Notes: generated by a model from the letters alone, not told the origin. Counted from the stretch's first letter, positions 1-9,181 are shown. The stretch is 64,000 nt of DNA from Alphaproteobacteria bacterium (GCA_028284945.1 JANQQJ010000041.1:62001-126000); one strand, 5' to 3'. Program-made: numbers and translations.

Positions 1-181
1 GGAAATGGTAGTTAACCAGCCCGGGCGAGACGCCAATGCGCTCGGTTATTTCGCGTATAGAAGCAGCCTCGTATCCGCGCGCTCCGAACACCTCAATCGC
101 CGCCTGCAGAATGCGCGACCGAGTGTCGAGCTGAAAGCCTTCCTCTGCCGGACTTGGCGTATGTGGCAGCGGAACCGCCAT
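1..181 (-). CDS. TetR/AcrR-family regulator, N-terminal part only
   Basis: The 60 visible residues end in a typical TetR helix-turn-helix: a TRSRILQAAIEVFGARGYEAAS helix region followed by IREITERIGVSPGLVNYHF (about residues 42-60). The rest, with the ligand-binding domain, lies beyond position 1. ATG at 181-179 is the only sensible start, because the HTH then sits at the usual distance from the N-terminus. The gene is divergent from the TonB receptor that starts at 467, and a long inverted repeat lies between them, so it probably represses itself and the receptor (inference). The ligand cannot be guessed. Confidence 0.9.
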   Translation of the reverse strand, partial: MAVPLPHTPSPAEEGFQLDTRSRILQAAIEVFGARGYEAASIREITERIGVSPGLVNYHF

Positions 182-350
182 AGCACATGCCCCCTTCTCA
201 AACCCCTTACACCATCATCGAATGCCTAAGCGCAACATTCAACCCTGACTTTTCCATGAGTTTCAAAGTCCAAGGCTGAAGCAAGCTGAGAGGTGGAAGT
301 CACCTCTTGCAAACGATGAACGCCAGCCGTATGTTCGCACCAATCAATAA

Positions 351-388
351 TTTGAACAACTGATCAAATTTAAGATCATTTGTTCAAA
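351..388. promoter_or_regulatory. 38-bp inverted repeat between TetR and TonB genes
   Basis: The arms TTTGAACAACTGATC (351-365) and GATCATTTGTTCAAA (374-388) match at 14 of 15 positions and are separated by the A/T spacer AAATTTAA. The site lies 80 bp upstream of the receptor start and 170 bp from the divergent TetR start. Position and symmetry fit a TetR-family operator, possibly a double site. That function is inferred. Confidence 0.6.
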
Positions 389-466
389 AGAATGGGCAAG
401 CCATCAGTAGTTCGGGCATCGGGCGCTTTAGGGAGCCCACAGGCCACTGACAATTGGGAGGAACCA

Positions 467-2890
467 ATGGCACGTCGTATTAAGCAATCTGTAGTCGCGC
501 TGGCTGTAACATCCACGGCTGTCCTAACAGCGCTGGTGACGTCTGCTCCTGCATCGGCGCAGGGTACCGCTGAGCAGCAGGACCGTGAAACGATCACCGT
601 CGTCGCCCGTAAGCAGACAGAAACGCTGCAAGACGTGCCGGTGAACGTCGCCGTTATTGGCGGCGAAACCCTGCAGACATACGCGGTCAACGAAATCGCC
701 GACGTCGTCGGCCGTGTACCGACCCTGAATGTACAGATCGGTGGATCGGGCGCGGGCGCGCAGATCAGCCTGCGGGGTATTGGTTCAACCAATATCTCGT
801 CAGCCTTTGATTCCGCCGTTGCGTTGAATTTCGATGGTGTTTCCGTCAGCACCCAACGCCTGTTGCAGACCGCGTTCTTTGACGTAGAACAGATCGAAGT
901 ATTGAAAGGGCCGCAATCACTATTCTTTGGAAAAAGCGCATCCGCAGGCGTTTTCTCCCTGCGGTCGGCTAACCCAACAGAGGAATGGGAGTTTGGCGGA
1001 ACGGCCTCCTATGAGTTCGAGGAAGAGGGCTACACGCTCAGCACCTTTTTCTCCGGCCCGATCAGTGACACGTTAGGCGTTCGCGTCGCGTTGCAATTCC
1101 AGGACGTCGCCAAATATGTGCAGCTCGAAGCCGGCACCCCTGCGCGCGACAGATCGAAGGAACTGACCAACTTCATCGGTCGCGTAACGTTCCAGTGGGA
1201 CCCGACCGACAACTTCAGCGCCAATCTTAAGATCAACTACAACAATCAGGACAGCGGCACACTGCTCGGGCATTCAGACCTGGATTGTGGTCCGGACGGC
1301 CTTCCCGATCCGGTTGTCCTTGGGCTTGCAAACGCGGCAGGTGACTTTTCACCCGTCATCATCGCACCAAGCCACAATTGCGACATTAACGATGGGCGCT
1401 ATCCCGCGCCCGACGGTCATCCATTGATCAACATCATTCCAACGGGCACGCCTGGCGACGGCAAATTCCGGGGCGAGGCCTATAACGATACGGAGATCTT
1501 CTTTGCCCGGCTGAATTGGGACTGGCAGCTTTCAGAAGTGTTGACCCTTTCGTCCACAACCGGTTTTGTCCGCCTCGATAATCAAAGCCTCGATTCCTTC
1601 AGCTACACGGGCGTTTTGCCCGACGGCTCACCGGCCGGACTGGTCGCCCCGTTCCGCAACGAACTGACACAGTTCACGCAAGAACTGCGGCTGACCAGCG
1701 ACTTTGACGGCTGGTTCAATTTCATGCTCGGTGCGTTCTACGAAGACCGGAACATCCCACTGGGCACGTCTCAAAACGCGTTCAACGTCTCGCTGTTCCG
1801 ACCTGATCCGATCACCGGTTATACGTTTGACTGGTTTGCCGAACGCAACAGCAAGGCTGAGGCGTTCTCAATCTTCGCCAGCACGACCATTGATATCACC
1901 GACCGGCTGCAGCTTTCCGGCGGTGTGCGCTATACCGACGAAACCAAGAAGACCACTGTCGCATTCCCCTATGTCCACAGCGACATCAGCAACATTCTCG
2001 GCTTCGTCGACTCAGGGTTCTTTGCCGGGCCGATCATCTTCAAGGACGACAATTGGTCGCCTGAAGTCACCTTGCGCTATCAGGTATCCGACGACGTCAA
2101 TATCTATGCCGCCTACAAGACCGGCTTCAAATCGGGCGGCGTGGACAACAATGCGCTTCCATCAGGACCCCTGGGTGGCTTGCTGGATCCTGATCCAGCC
2201 GTGCGCGAAGCCATTGAAAACGGCCTGATTTTCGAATCTGAAACCTCAGAAGGCGGCGAAATCGGCGTCAAAGCCGTGTTTGCCGGCGGCACCTTCTCGC
2301 TCAACACAGCGATCTTCTACTATGTGTTCGATAACCTGCAGGTTCAGAACTTCAACGTGGCGATCTTCAACTTCGACACGTTTAACGCCAGTGAGCTGAC
2401 GACAAAAGGCGTCGATGTGGACTGGACGTGGCAGACACCCGTTGATGGGCTGGTCCTTTCGGGCGCCTTCTCATACACAAACACCAAATATACCGACACG
2501 TTCATTCCGACGGCGGAAGACCTGCAAGGTCGGATCGCAGCCCGCGCGCCGAAGTGGTCGGGCAATGTCGCCTTTGACTGGTTTACGCCCATCGGCAATG
2601 CGCTTGAATTCGGCCTCAGCGGCAATTTGAGCTTCAGCAGCGCCTACTTTGCCAATGATGACACGTTCAATGACGACTTCCGCAATTCCGGCTATGTCAC
2701 GATTGACCTTGCTGTCTCTCTGGCCGACCCGGACGCGGGCTGGAAGGTATCCGTCATCGGCACCAACCTGACCGATGAGATCTGGGTTAACACCAGCGGC
2801 GCCGCGCCGTTCCGCGGCACGGGTGACGATCTGGTCCTGACTCAAAATCGCGGTCGCCAAATCTACCTGGAGGCTGCATTCAGGTTCTAA
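467..2890 (+). CDS. TonB-dependent outer-membrane receptor
   Basis: This is an 807-residue receptor. A basic N-terminus and hydrophobic stretch ending ...SAPASAQ form a signal peptide. It is followed by a TonB box-like ETITVVA, a plug domain (about residues 50-170, with LKGPQSLFFGKSASAGV) and a long beta-barrel ending in the outer-membrane signature ...LEAAFRF. An ATG at 380 is in frame, but the start at 467 is chosen because GGGAGGA lies just upstream and the signal peptide then begins at residue 1 (MARRIKQS). The type is common in alphaproteobacteria that take up siderophores or plant/aromatic compounds. The substrate is unknown. Its TetR neighbour suggests ligand-controlled expression. Confidence 0.95.
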   Translation: MARRIKQSVVALAVTSTAVLTALVTSAPASAQGTAEQQDRETITVVARKQTETLQDVPVNVAVIGGETLQTYAVNEIADVVGRVPTLNVQIGGSGAGAQISLRGIGSTNISSAFDSAVALNFDGVSVSTQRLLQTAFFDVEQIEVLKGPQSLFFGKSASAGVFSLRSANPTEEWEFGGTASYEFEEEGYTLSTFFSGPISDTLGVRVALQFQDVAKYVQLEAGTPARDRSKELTNFIGRVTFQWDPTDNFSANLKINYNNQDSGTLLGHSDLDCGPDGLPDPVVLGLANAAGDFSPVIIAPSHNCDINDGRYPAPDGHPLINIIPTGTPGDGKFRGEAYNDTEIFFARLNWDWQLSEVLTLSSTTGFVRLDNQSLDSFSYTGVLPDGSPAGLVAPFRNELTQFTQELRLTSDFDGWFNFMLGAFYEDRNIPLGTSQNAFNVSLFRPDPITGYTFDWFAERNSKAEAFSIFASTTIDITDRLQLSGGVRYTDETKKTTVAFPYVHSDISNILGFVDSGFFAGPIIFKDDNWSPEVTLRYQVSDDVNIYAAYKTGFKSGGVDNNALPSGPLGGLLDPDPAVREAIENGLIFESETSEGGEIGVKAVFAGGTFSLNTAIFYYVFDNLQVQNFNVAIFNFDTFNASELTTKGVDVDWTWQTPVDGLVLSGAFSYTNTKYTDTFIPTAEDLQGRIAARAPKWSGNVAFDWFTPIGNALEFGLSGNLSFSSAYFANDDTFNDDFRNSGYVTIDLAVSLADPDAGWKVSVIGTNLTDEIWVNTSGAAPFRGTGDDLVLTQNRGRQIYLEAAFRF

Positions 2891-3009
2891 GAAACCCGAT
2901 CAATCGTGTTTACAGGGACGTGTGGCACTGCCGCGCCAAGCGGTCAGGTTCTCCGATCCCAAGGTAACCTGACGGCTTAATGCCCAGACTGTTGGAAAGT
3001 TTCCCCAGA

Positions 3010-3052
3010 CACCGCTTGCATTCCTCTTCCGAATGCAAGCGGTGCTTTTTTT
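3010..3052 (+). terminator. Rho-independent terminator after TonB receptor
   Basis: A perfect stem CACCGCTTGCATTC / GAATGCAAGCGGTG with a 7-nt loop is followed by seven T (3046-3052). It lies 120 bp past the receptor stop and faces the same way. Confidence 0.9.
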
Positions 3053-3103
3053 GCGCCGAGCATAATCGAAGCAACATGCACACCAGCCGACGGTGATGTG
3101 GCC

Positions 3104-4297
3104 CTAGGCAATGCGCCCTTTCGGAGGCAGCTCCCACACAGCGCGGCCATAGTTCTCTGCCGCCTCTTCCCATACCAGTGATACATGGGTAACACCGACA
3201 TTGATGTCGCGCAGATAGCGTTGAACCGGATTGCCCAGATAGACCGACGTGGCCCCGGCCATCATAGACAGCGTGTTGCCAACCTTGCCCATCAGACGCG
3301 CGACATAGGCCGCATCCCGGTGCGAAGCAAAGGCTTCGGTCATCGAGGGCGGGCCACCCGCCTCACCCCATTTCATCAGCTCTGACAAGCGGTGGCGCAT
3401 GATCAGTTCCGCTGCGTTAATGTCTGCGTGGACTTCCGCCATCTTGATCTGGTTGGCAACCCGTTCCGTCTGGGCTTCGCCGGTAAACAACGCTTTCTTT
3501 CCAACAAGCGTCTGCTGAACGGTTTCGGCCATACCTTGCGCCATGCCGATCAATGCCGAGGGAATACCCCAGATCGCCGCCCAGCCGAACGGGAGCCGCG
3601 CAAGCGGAATACCGTGCGCCTTACCGCCCGGGGTTGTGCCCGCATTCAAATCCGCCGATTTCACACAGCGGTGCTCGGGCACGAAGACGTCATCGAGAAT
3701 GAGGTCCCGGCTGCCCGTGGCGCACAGGCCAGAGACAAACCAGTCGTCTTCAATGGTCACCTCGTCGCGTGGAATAACCATCCAGTCAAGACAGGTCGGG
3801 CTTGGCTTCATGATCATGAACCAGCTGGCAAAGTCACAACCGCTGGAAAACTTCCAGCGACCGGTTAGCCGGTACCCACCATCGACCACTTTCATCTCAC
3901 TTTTCGGCGCAAAAGAGACAGTGGAACAAACCTGGTCTTCACCGCTGGCCCAGTATTCCTCCTGCGCCTCCATCGGCATCAGGCTGAACTGCCAGTTGTG
4001 AAGAATGAACAAATTTGCGACCCAGCCCGAGGACCCGCATCCCTTTGCGAGGGTTCTGATGCATTCGGTCGCAACGCCGATGCCATATTCATATCCCCCG
4101 AAACGCTTGGGCTGCATGATTCTCAAGAACCCGGCGTCGCGCATTTCCTGCACCGTTTCATCAGGCAGACGACGGTTTTTCTCTGCATCCGCCGCCCGCT
4201 CCCGCAACGCCGGTACCATTGCCTCGGCGCGGGCGATCAATTCTTCAGGTGTCGGGATCGCCGACGCCTGCGCCCTGGTTTCAACTTCGATATTCAT
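3104..4297 (-). CDS. Acyl-CoA dehydrogenase-fold flavin monooxygenase (HpaB/HsaA-like)
   Basis: This 397-residue protein has the acyl-CoA dehydrogenase fold. An N-terminal helical part (LRERAADAEKNRRLPDETVQEMRDAGFLRIMQPKRFGGYE) leads into a central beta domain (GYRLTGRWKFSSGCDFASWFMI) and a C-terminal helical bundle. This arrangement, with the 'LIARAEAMVPALRERA' opening, is typical of two-component flavin-dependent hydroxylases such as HsaA and 4-hydroxyphenylacetate hydroxylase C2, rather than true dehydrogenases. The partner flavin reductase is not adjacent. The start is ATG at 4297 with GGAACAAAG upstream. Substrate unknown; a phenol or steroid-ring fragment is possible. Confidence 0.8.
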   Translation of the reverse strand: MNIEVETRAQASAIPTPEELIARAEAMVPALRERAADAEKNRRLPDETVQEMRDAGFLRIMQPKRFGGYEYGIGVATECIRTLAKGCGSSGWVANLFILHNWQFSLMPMEAQEEYWASGEDQVCSTVSFAPKSEMKVVDGGYRLTGRWKFSSGCDFASWFMIMKPSPTCLDWMVIPRDEVTIEDDWFVSGLCATGSRDLILDDVFVPEHRCVKSADLNAGTTPGGKAHGIPLARLPFGWAAIWGIPSALIGMAQGMAETVQQTLVGKKALFTGEAQTERVANQIKMAEVHADINAAELIMRHRLSELMKWGEAGGPPSMTEAFASHRDAAYVARLMGKVGNTLSMMAGATSVYLGNPVQRYLRDINVGVTHVSLVWEEAAENYGRAVWELPPKGRIA

Positions 4298-4515
4298 GGC
4301 GCTTTGTTCCCTTCAATGCAGAGGCCAACGGGCTCTCAGTCCGCGCACATTAGACCCCTCAATCCGACTGAACTCCAGCATCGATTTCCTGGTGTCAGGA
4401 TCAAGAATTAATCGTCGCCGTTGCGGCAGGGCCGGTCAAACCGGCACGCCGGGGGGCCCGCCTTCCAAAGGTCACGGCGCGCTGATATAACCACCACCGC
4501 CCAAACGGCAAGAGG

Positions 4516-4592
4516 GCGCCCGTAGCTCAGCCGGATAGAGCACCAGATTCCTAATCTGGGGGTCGCAGGTTCGAATCCTGCCGGGCGCGCCA
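4516..4592 (+). tRNA. tRNA-Arg (CCT anticodon)
   Basis: A full cloverleaf is present: acceptor GCGCCCG/CGGGCGC, D-arm with AGCTCAGCCGGATAGAGC, anticodon stem CCAGA/TCTGG around loop TTCCTAA (anticodon CCT, reads AGG), T-arm GCAGG-TTCGAAT-CCTGC, discriminator G and an encoded CCA end. Confidence 0.97.
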
Positions 4593-4843
4593 CGCTTCTC
4601 CGTTATGTTGCACGATTTTGCTGGTCAAAAAGATAGGCCGGTATTGGCCATAAGCGGACACCAGGTTTTGTCATAGCTTACTCAGGCAAAACGATCTTCT
4701 AGCGGGCCGCCTCGAACCTTGGGTCGTCGCGACTATTGCCCCAAAAGCTGTATTGTGAAGAAATAACCGGCTGGACGACGTCACCACTCGGAGAGTTAGT
4801 TTGATCTGCCGAAACCCCTTAGAGCTCCCTGATTCCAGGGAAA

Positions 4844-5755
4844 CTACGCCGGCGGCCCTGTCTTGTCGTCAATCGGTTCTCGGAGAATGGTTTTTGACAG
4901 CTCGCGTTCGGCATCGACAGAGCTGACCGGAATGCAGGCGCCACCGGCACAGTGGGTAATTTCCCCCACATAACAGTGTTTGCCGTCCGAATACATGTCG
5001 ATCCGGACATGCTCAAAATAGGCCGCGATTTTGCCGGCAACCTCGAGCATTGACTGCAAATTGTCGGGCTTGTCGACCGGGTGCTTATCCACCGAATTGG
5101 CCGTGAGGCCATTCACCCAGTTCCAAGTCGTGTCACAAATGAACTGCCGGTGATCACTGTTAACACTAAACCGGCCGATATGGACCTCGACGAGATTGGG
5201 CTGTCCCTTGTAGCAGAAGAATTTGAAATCCGCGCCCTCGGTCAACGGGAAGACCACTTCTTCGACAATGACCTTGGGGACAAGGTCACGATAGTTGGCC
5301 TCGCGCGATTGGCGATAATAGTTGTGGCTAAGCCAACTTTTAATCTCGTTTCTGTCGATCTCCTGATTATCGCGGCGGAGAATCACGCGCCCACAGCTAT
5401 GCGTCGGCTTAATGCAACAATCTGGTGGGAAATCGTATGCGTCTATCTCTTCGACGGTGCGCAGCACCTGAATGGTCGGCACGACATATTGTTTGCCGGC
5501 GACGGCTGCCGTAAAGATCTTGGCCAATTCCTTGTCGGTCGTAAACACACGAAGCGGGTTGAGCAGCTCACCGCTTCTCTTGATCTCATGCATGACGTCG
5601 GTGTTGACCGTGAAGTCTCCCGGAAGCCTGCTATGCGCCCGAAAAAACTGCAGGAAGTGCGCAATCCGGTCGTCCCATCGGTTATAGGGAAGCAGTCGAA
5701 TGGCGCCGTAGAAAAAGGCCCTCCTTATCCAGTCAACACTCTTCGACCGAGACAT
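4844..5755 (-). CDS. TupA-like ATP-grasp protein
   Basis: This 303-residue protein has the layout of the TupA-type ATP-grasp family. It shows a lysine/glycine nucleotide-binding stretch (CCIKPTHSCGRVILRRDN, about residues 118-135), VIVEEVVF, the diagnostic DFKFFCYKGQPNLVEVHIGRF, and a metal-binding end (FEHVRIDMYSDGKHCYVGEITH). Such enzymes ligate amino or carboxyl groups in surface polymers, and usually sit in polysaccharide clusters. Here the gene stands alone between tRNA-Arg and a tRNA-like remnant, which hints at transfer. GGAGAAG precedes the ATG at 5755. The final loop CAGGACIP replaces the more usual Phe/Pro-rich sequence of the family. Substrate unknown. Confidence 0.75.
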   Translation of the reverse strand: MSRSKSVDWIRRAFFYGAIRLLPYNRWDDRIAHFLQFFRAHSRLPGDFTVNTDVMHEIKRSGELLNPLRVFTTDKELAKIFTAAVAGKQYVVPTIQVLRTVEEIDAYDFPPDCCIKPTHSCGRVILRRDNQEIDRNEIKSWLSHNYYRQSREANYRDLVPKVIVEEVVFPLTEGADFKFFCYKGQPNLVEVHIGRFSVNSDHRQFICDTTWNWVNGLTANSVDKHPVDKPDNLQSMLEVAGKIAAYFEHVRIDMYSDGKHCYVGEITHCAGGACIPVSSVDAERELSKTILREPIDDKTGPPA

Positions 5756-5850
5756 TGCTTCTCCGTTTTCGCAGACCAGGACCGAGGGTTGAAAGCCACG
5801 TCAACAGCCCAAGAACATTTTCGACTGGTTTCATTGGATTGCCTGACAAA

Positions 5851-5900
5851 GCACCAGCTTTTTGATCTGGGGCTCGCGGGTTCGAAGCCCGCCAGGGGCT
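5851..5900 (+). pseudogene. 3' fragment of a tRNA-like sequence (anticodon TTT)
   Basis: GCACCAG, loop TTTTTGA, TCTGGGG and a perfect T-arm GCGGG-TTCGAAG-CCCGC are followed by CAGGGGC. No matching 5' acceptor strand or normal D-arm is present upstream, so this is a remnant rather than a working gene. It resembles the 3' two-thirds of tRNA-Arg at 4516 but is not identical. The last two bases overlap the stop codon of the SDR gene on the other strand. It may mark one edge of an old insertion containing the ATP-grasp gene (inference). Confidence 0.6.
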
Positions 5901-6729
5901 AATTGTTTCCCGGCGTGTTGGCCGCCATCATTTTAGCCATCAGTGTTCTGGCATCGAACTCGTCATCACCGTCATAGCGCGGCGCATAGGTCTGATAGGC
6001 CTGGCTGATTTCCTCATACCGGTCAGTGATGCGCTTCATATTGTAGGCGTGGGAGACCACGTAATACTCGCCGGCCCTAAGCTGCTTCATCGCGATTGTC
6101 GTATAACGGTCGGTGTCCATGGTCAGGCCCTTGCCGAACGGATCGGTCATTTCCGAAGCCACGAAGCCGGGACAAATGAACGCGACTTCAATATGGTCGG
6201 GCACTTCTTCGCGCAGCGCATCGGTTAGCGCATGGACGGCATGTTTGCTGGCCTCATAGGTGAAAGCCTGCGGCACGAAATTATAAAGCGCGTTTTCCGA
6301 CCCGACATTATAGATGCCGGCCGGTGTACCCTGTTCAATGAAGCGCTTGCCAAAGACGGAGACGCCGTTCCACAAACCATAGAGATTGACATCAATGACC
6401 CGCTTGAAGTCATCAATCTTGGCGTCGATCACCGTGGATGGCGTGTGCATGACGCCGGCGTTGTTGAGGATGACATCAGCCCTGCCATAGGTGTTCCAGG
6501 CGAAGTCGGCCAGCGCTTCAACCTGGGCATAATCAGCCACGTCGCAGGCGAACCCGGCGGCATCAATGCCGAGGCCTTTCAGCGCCGCGACAGCCTCATC
6601 CAGCTTTGCCTGACGGCGGCCGGCGATGACGACCTTTGCGCCGTCATTGCCGAACTGTTTGGCGAACGAAAATCCAATACCGGTCGCGCCCCCGGTGATG
6701 ACAACGACCTTGTCCTTATAGTCCTGCAT
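5899..6729 (-). CDS. Short-chain dehydrogenase/reductase
   Basis: This is a 276-residue classical SDR. It has the cofactor motif TGGATGIG (residues 12-19), NNAG near residue 89, a catalytic Ser in NVGSENA, and YEASKHA carrying the Tyr and Lys. An Arg pair after the second strand (AGRRQ) favours NADP(H). GAGGAACG precedes the ATG at 6729. It follows the VOC gene (6757-7128) by 27 bp on the same strand, so the two are probably one transcript. The substrate (alcohol or carbonyl) cannot be told. Confidence 0.9.
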   Translation of the reverse strand: MQDYKDKVVVITGGATGIGFSFAKQFGNDGAKVVIAGRRQAKLDEAVAALKGLGIDAAGFACDVADYAQVEALADFAWNTYGRADVILNNAGVMHTPSTVIDAKIDDFKRVIDVNLYGLWNGVSVFGKRFIEQGTPAGIYNVGSENALYNFVPQAFTYEASKHAVHALTDALREEVPDHIEVAFICPGFVASEMTDPFGKGLTMDTDRYTTIAMKQLRAGEYYVVSHAYNMKRITDRYEEISQAYQTYAPRYDGDDEFDARTLMAKMMAANTPGNN

Positions 6730-6756
6730 TTTCGTTCCTCACCCTACCGCGCGCTG

Positions 6757-7128
6757 TTAGCCGAACTTATAGGCGCACAGCTTGTTACCATCGAGATCCC
6801 GGAAATAAGAAAAATAGGCGCCCGGCGCACGTTCACCCGGGGGGCCATCATCGGTGCCGCCCAGCTCCAGCGCCTTGGCGTAGAACGCATCCACTTCCTC
6901 GCGCGTGTCAAAACTGAAGCCGCACATGGACCCGTTGCCAACGCAGGCCGGTTCGCCGTTATAGGCGCCCAGCACCCCGAACAGACCGGCATCGCTGTCA
7001 TAGAGGCGGCCGCCAGACGGGTGTTCAAAACGCGGATTCATCCCGATGGAGCCAAGCAACGCGTCATAAAACGCCTTTGCCTCTTCCAGTTTGTTCGACC
7101 CCACGGTGAAGTAGCTGAGCTGTGCCAT
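6757..7128 (-). CDS. VOC (glyoxalase/bleomycin-resistance fold) protein
   Basis: This 123-residue single VOC module opens MAQLSYFTVGSNKLEEAKAFYDALLGS and ends with the paired beta-strand FRDLDGNKLCAYKFG typical of the family. The upstream in-frame extension is ignored because AGGATAC stands just before ATG 7128 and the family begins here. It is the first gene of a probable two-gene unit with the SDR. The role could be a lyase, isomerase or binding protein. No metal triad can be assigned with confidence. Confidence 0.85.
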   Translation of the reverse strand: MAQLSYFTVGSNKLEEAKAFYDALLGSIGMNPRFEHPSGGRLYDSDAGLFGVLGAYNGEPACVGNGSMCGFSFDTREEVDAFYAKALELGGTDDGPPGERAPGAYFSYFRDLDGNKLCAYKFG

Positions 7129-7242
7129 GATGTATCCTGTTGTTCGTTGGTGTTTCGCCGGGAAGCGTAAGCTGCGGATATTGTGCTGTCCACAGCCGGA
7201 ATCTCCTCGACTTCGCAATTTCAACCGTGCCAACATTCACGC

Positions 7243-7719
7243 ATGACTGATAACGCGATACAGCAGATCCTGGACCGCCAGGCAATCACCGACGGCCTAC
7301 ACTGGTACGTCAAATGGGTCGACCTCAACCGGGTCGACAAACAGGTTCAGATCTTCGCCGACGATGGCAAGATCAATTTCAGCGAAGGCGACGACAACTG
7401 GACCCAGGGCCGCGCCAATATCGAGGCGCTGATCCACCCGCTGGTGCAGCTTTATTCAGCGACCCACCACTATATCACCAATGTGGAAATTGAGTTCGAT
7501 GGAGCCGACGCTGCGCGCTCGCAATGCTATCTGCATGCCTGGCACCGCCCAGTCGATGGCAGTGACGATTTCGTGCTCTATGCCCAGTATCACGACCGCT
7601 GGGCCCGCACCGGCGAAGGCTGGCGGATCAAGGAACGCCGCCTCAAAACCGCCGGCACCGAAGGCCGCGACGGCGACACCGCAGGCATGGAGCCGCTAGG
7701 CCGCCGCCCGTCGGGCTGA
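7243..7719 (+). CDS. SnoaL-like/NTF2-fold protein
   Basis: The 158 residues beginning MTDNAIQQILDRQAITDGLHWYVKWVD match the opening helix of SnoaL-like polyketide cyclase/dehydratase-fold proteins. YSATHHYITNVEIEFDGADAARSQCYLHAWH and YAQYHDRWARTGEGWRIKERRL form the curved sheet. The start at 7243 is chosen over an in-frame upstream ATG because the family begins with this helix. It is divergent from the VOC-SDR pair, which shares the promoter region. Function unknown; relatives are isomerases, dehydratases or ring-hydroxylase small subunits. Confidence 0.8.
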   Translation: MTDNAIQQILDRQAITDGLHWYVKWVDLNRVDKQVQIFADDGKINFSEGDDNWTQGRANIEALIHPLVQLYSATHHYITNVEIEFDGADAARSQCYLHAWHRPVDGSDDFVLYAQYHDRWARTGEGWRIKERRLKTAGTEGRDGDTAGMEPLGRRPSG

Positions 7720-7921
7720 CGGCCGCGCAAACTGATCCGGGCAGCGCTAACCCTGCGTATAGACGCTTAGAAGTCTATCGACGCCCGGTCCTATTGGGCT
7801 GGGCTGTTTATTCCACCCATGAACGGGGACCGCCCAAGAGGCGCATAGGTCTGGCAACAGCCACCGTCCTACGGTAGTACCCAGCCATACAGATTCGAAT
7901 TCAATCAGAAGAGATCACACC

Positions 7922-8947
7922 ATGACCAAGGAAAGCCGCCAGTGGACCCTGAAATCACGCCCGACCGGGCTTGTCGGGCCGGAACATTTTGAGCTGGGCA
8001 CGACCCAGGTGCCGGAACCTGGCGAGGGGGAAATCCTCGTCAAGAGCCTCTACTTCTCGTTCGACCCGACCCAGCGCGGCTGGCTGAATGAAGGCCCCGG
8101 CTATATGGACCCGATCCAGATCGGCGCACCGATGATCGGCAGCGGGCTGGGCCAGGTGCTGGCCTCTGGCGACCCGGAATTCGCGCCGGGGGATATCCTC
8201 AATGGCACCCTGCCCTGGCAGGATTACGCCGTCGTCAAGAATGAAGGCATGTTGCCGTTCACCAAGGTCTCGACCGACTTTCCGCTAACATGGAATTTCT
8301 CCGTCTTCGGCATCACCACCTTGACGGCCTATTTCGGCCTGCGCGAAGTGGGTGAGATCAAGGAAGGCGATGTGGTGCTGATCTCTGGCGCAGCCGGCGC
8401 GACGGGGTCTGCTGCGGCGCAGCTCGCCAAGATCCACGGCGCCAGCAAGGTGATCGGCGTCGCCGGTGGGCCTGAAAAATGCAAATGGATCGTCGAGGAA
8501 GGCGCGTGCGACGCCGCCATCGATTACAAGAACGACGACCTGGCTGCGAAGGTCGCCGAACTGGCGCCGGACGGGGTCGATCTGTTCTATGATAATACCG
8601 GCGGGCCCATTCTGGACGCGGTCTTGCTCAACCTGGCCGAGGGCGCCCGCGTCGTGGTTTGCGGTGGCATCGCCTCCGGTTATTCCGGTTGGGAAATGCC
8701 CGAAGGGCCGAAGAACTACCTCTTCCTGATCCTGAAAAGCGCCAAGATGGAAGGCTTTCTGCTCTTCACCTATGCGCCCAAATTCGGTGAAGCGATGGCC
8801 GATATCGGCAAATGGGTGCAGGAAGGCAAGCTGACTGTGGCGGAAACCATTTCAGAAGGACTGGAAAACGCGCCCGCCACCATGCAGGGCCTGTTCACCG
8901 GCAAGAACAAGGGCAAGACGATCCTGAAGGTCGCCGATCCGGATTAA
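7922..8947 (+). CDS. NADP-dependent zinc-free medium-chain reductase (CurA/PTGR-like)
   Basis: This 341-residue protein has an N-terminal GroES-like domain and a Rossmann domain with GAAGATGSAAAQLAKIHGASKVIGVAGG (about residues 157-184). No catalytic zinc ligands are visible. The opening SRQWTLKSRPTGLVGPEHFEL and FDPTQRGWLN are characteristic of the prostaglandin/curcumin reductase group, which reduces activated C=C bonds with NADPH. It stands alone; a 202-bp gap upstream holds no recognised gene. Confidence 0.9.
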   Translation: MTKESRQWTLKSRPTGLVGPEHFELGTTQVPEPGEGEILVKSLYFSFDPTQRGWLNEGPGYMDPIQIGAPMIGSGLGQVLASGDPEFAPGDILNGTLPWQDYAVVKNEGMLPFTKVSTDFPLTWNFSVFGITTLTAYFGLREVGEIKEGDVVLISGAAGATGSAAAQLAKIHGASKVIGVAGGPEKCKWIVEEGACDAAIDYKNDDLAAKVAELAPDGVDLFYDNTGGPILDAVLLNLAEGARVVVCGGIASGYSGWEMPEGPKNYLFLILKSAKMEGFLLFTYAPKFGEAMADIGKWVQEGKLTVAETISEGLENAPATMQGLFTGKNKGKTILKVADPD

Positions 8948-8999
8948 CTATCGACCAAACTAGCACAGAAGCACTTTTCGCGATCATCACTGGCTTAGC

Positions 9000-9142
9000 C
9001 CGTTCGCCCTGAGGAGCCCGCGATAGCGGGCGTCTCGAAGGGTTCTTTCGAACGGGCGGCCTAGTGTCAGCCACCACGCCGTTCGCAGGAAACCTTCGAG
9101 ACGGGCATCGCTATACGCTCTGCCCTCCTCAGGCCGAACGGC
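9000..9142. repeat. Dispersed palindromic repeat, paired copies
   Basis: Two facing copies of the same element are present: CGTTCGCCCTGAGGAG...GTCTCGAAGGG (9001-9042) and CCTTCGAGAC...CTCCTCAGGCCGAACGG (9093-9141). Together they can fold into one long hairpin between convergent genes. The same core recurs at 13231, 33391 and 44221. Confidence 0.8.
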
Positions 9143-9181
9143 TTTGGTGCATTTGAAAAGCTGCTCGGGTCTGTGGGAAAC

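Noticed and set aside
4408-4593. Open frame on the minus strand over the tRNA (MARPAGFEPATPRLG...)
   Set aside because: This peptide is the well-known false translation of the complement of a tRNA; it has no other support.
4516-5900. Complete integrative element at tRNA-Arg
   Set aside because: No integrase, excisionase or identical attachment repeats were seen; the tRNA-like fragment differs in many bases.
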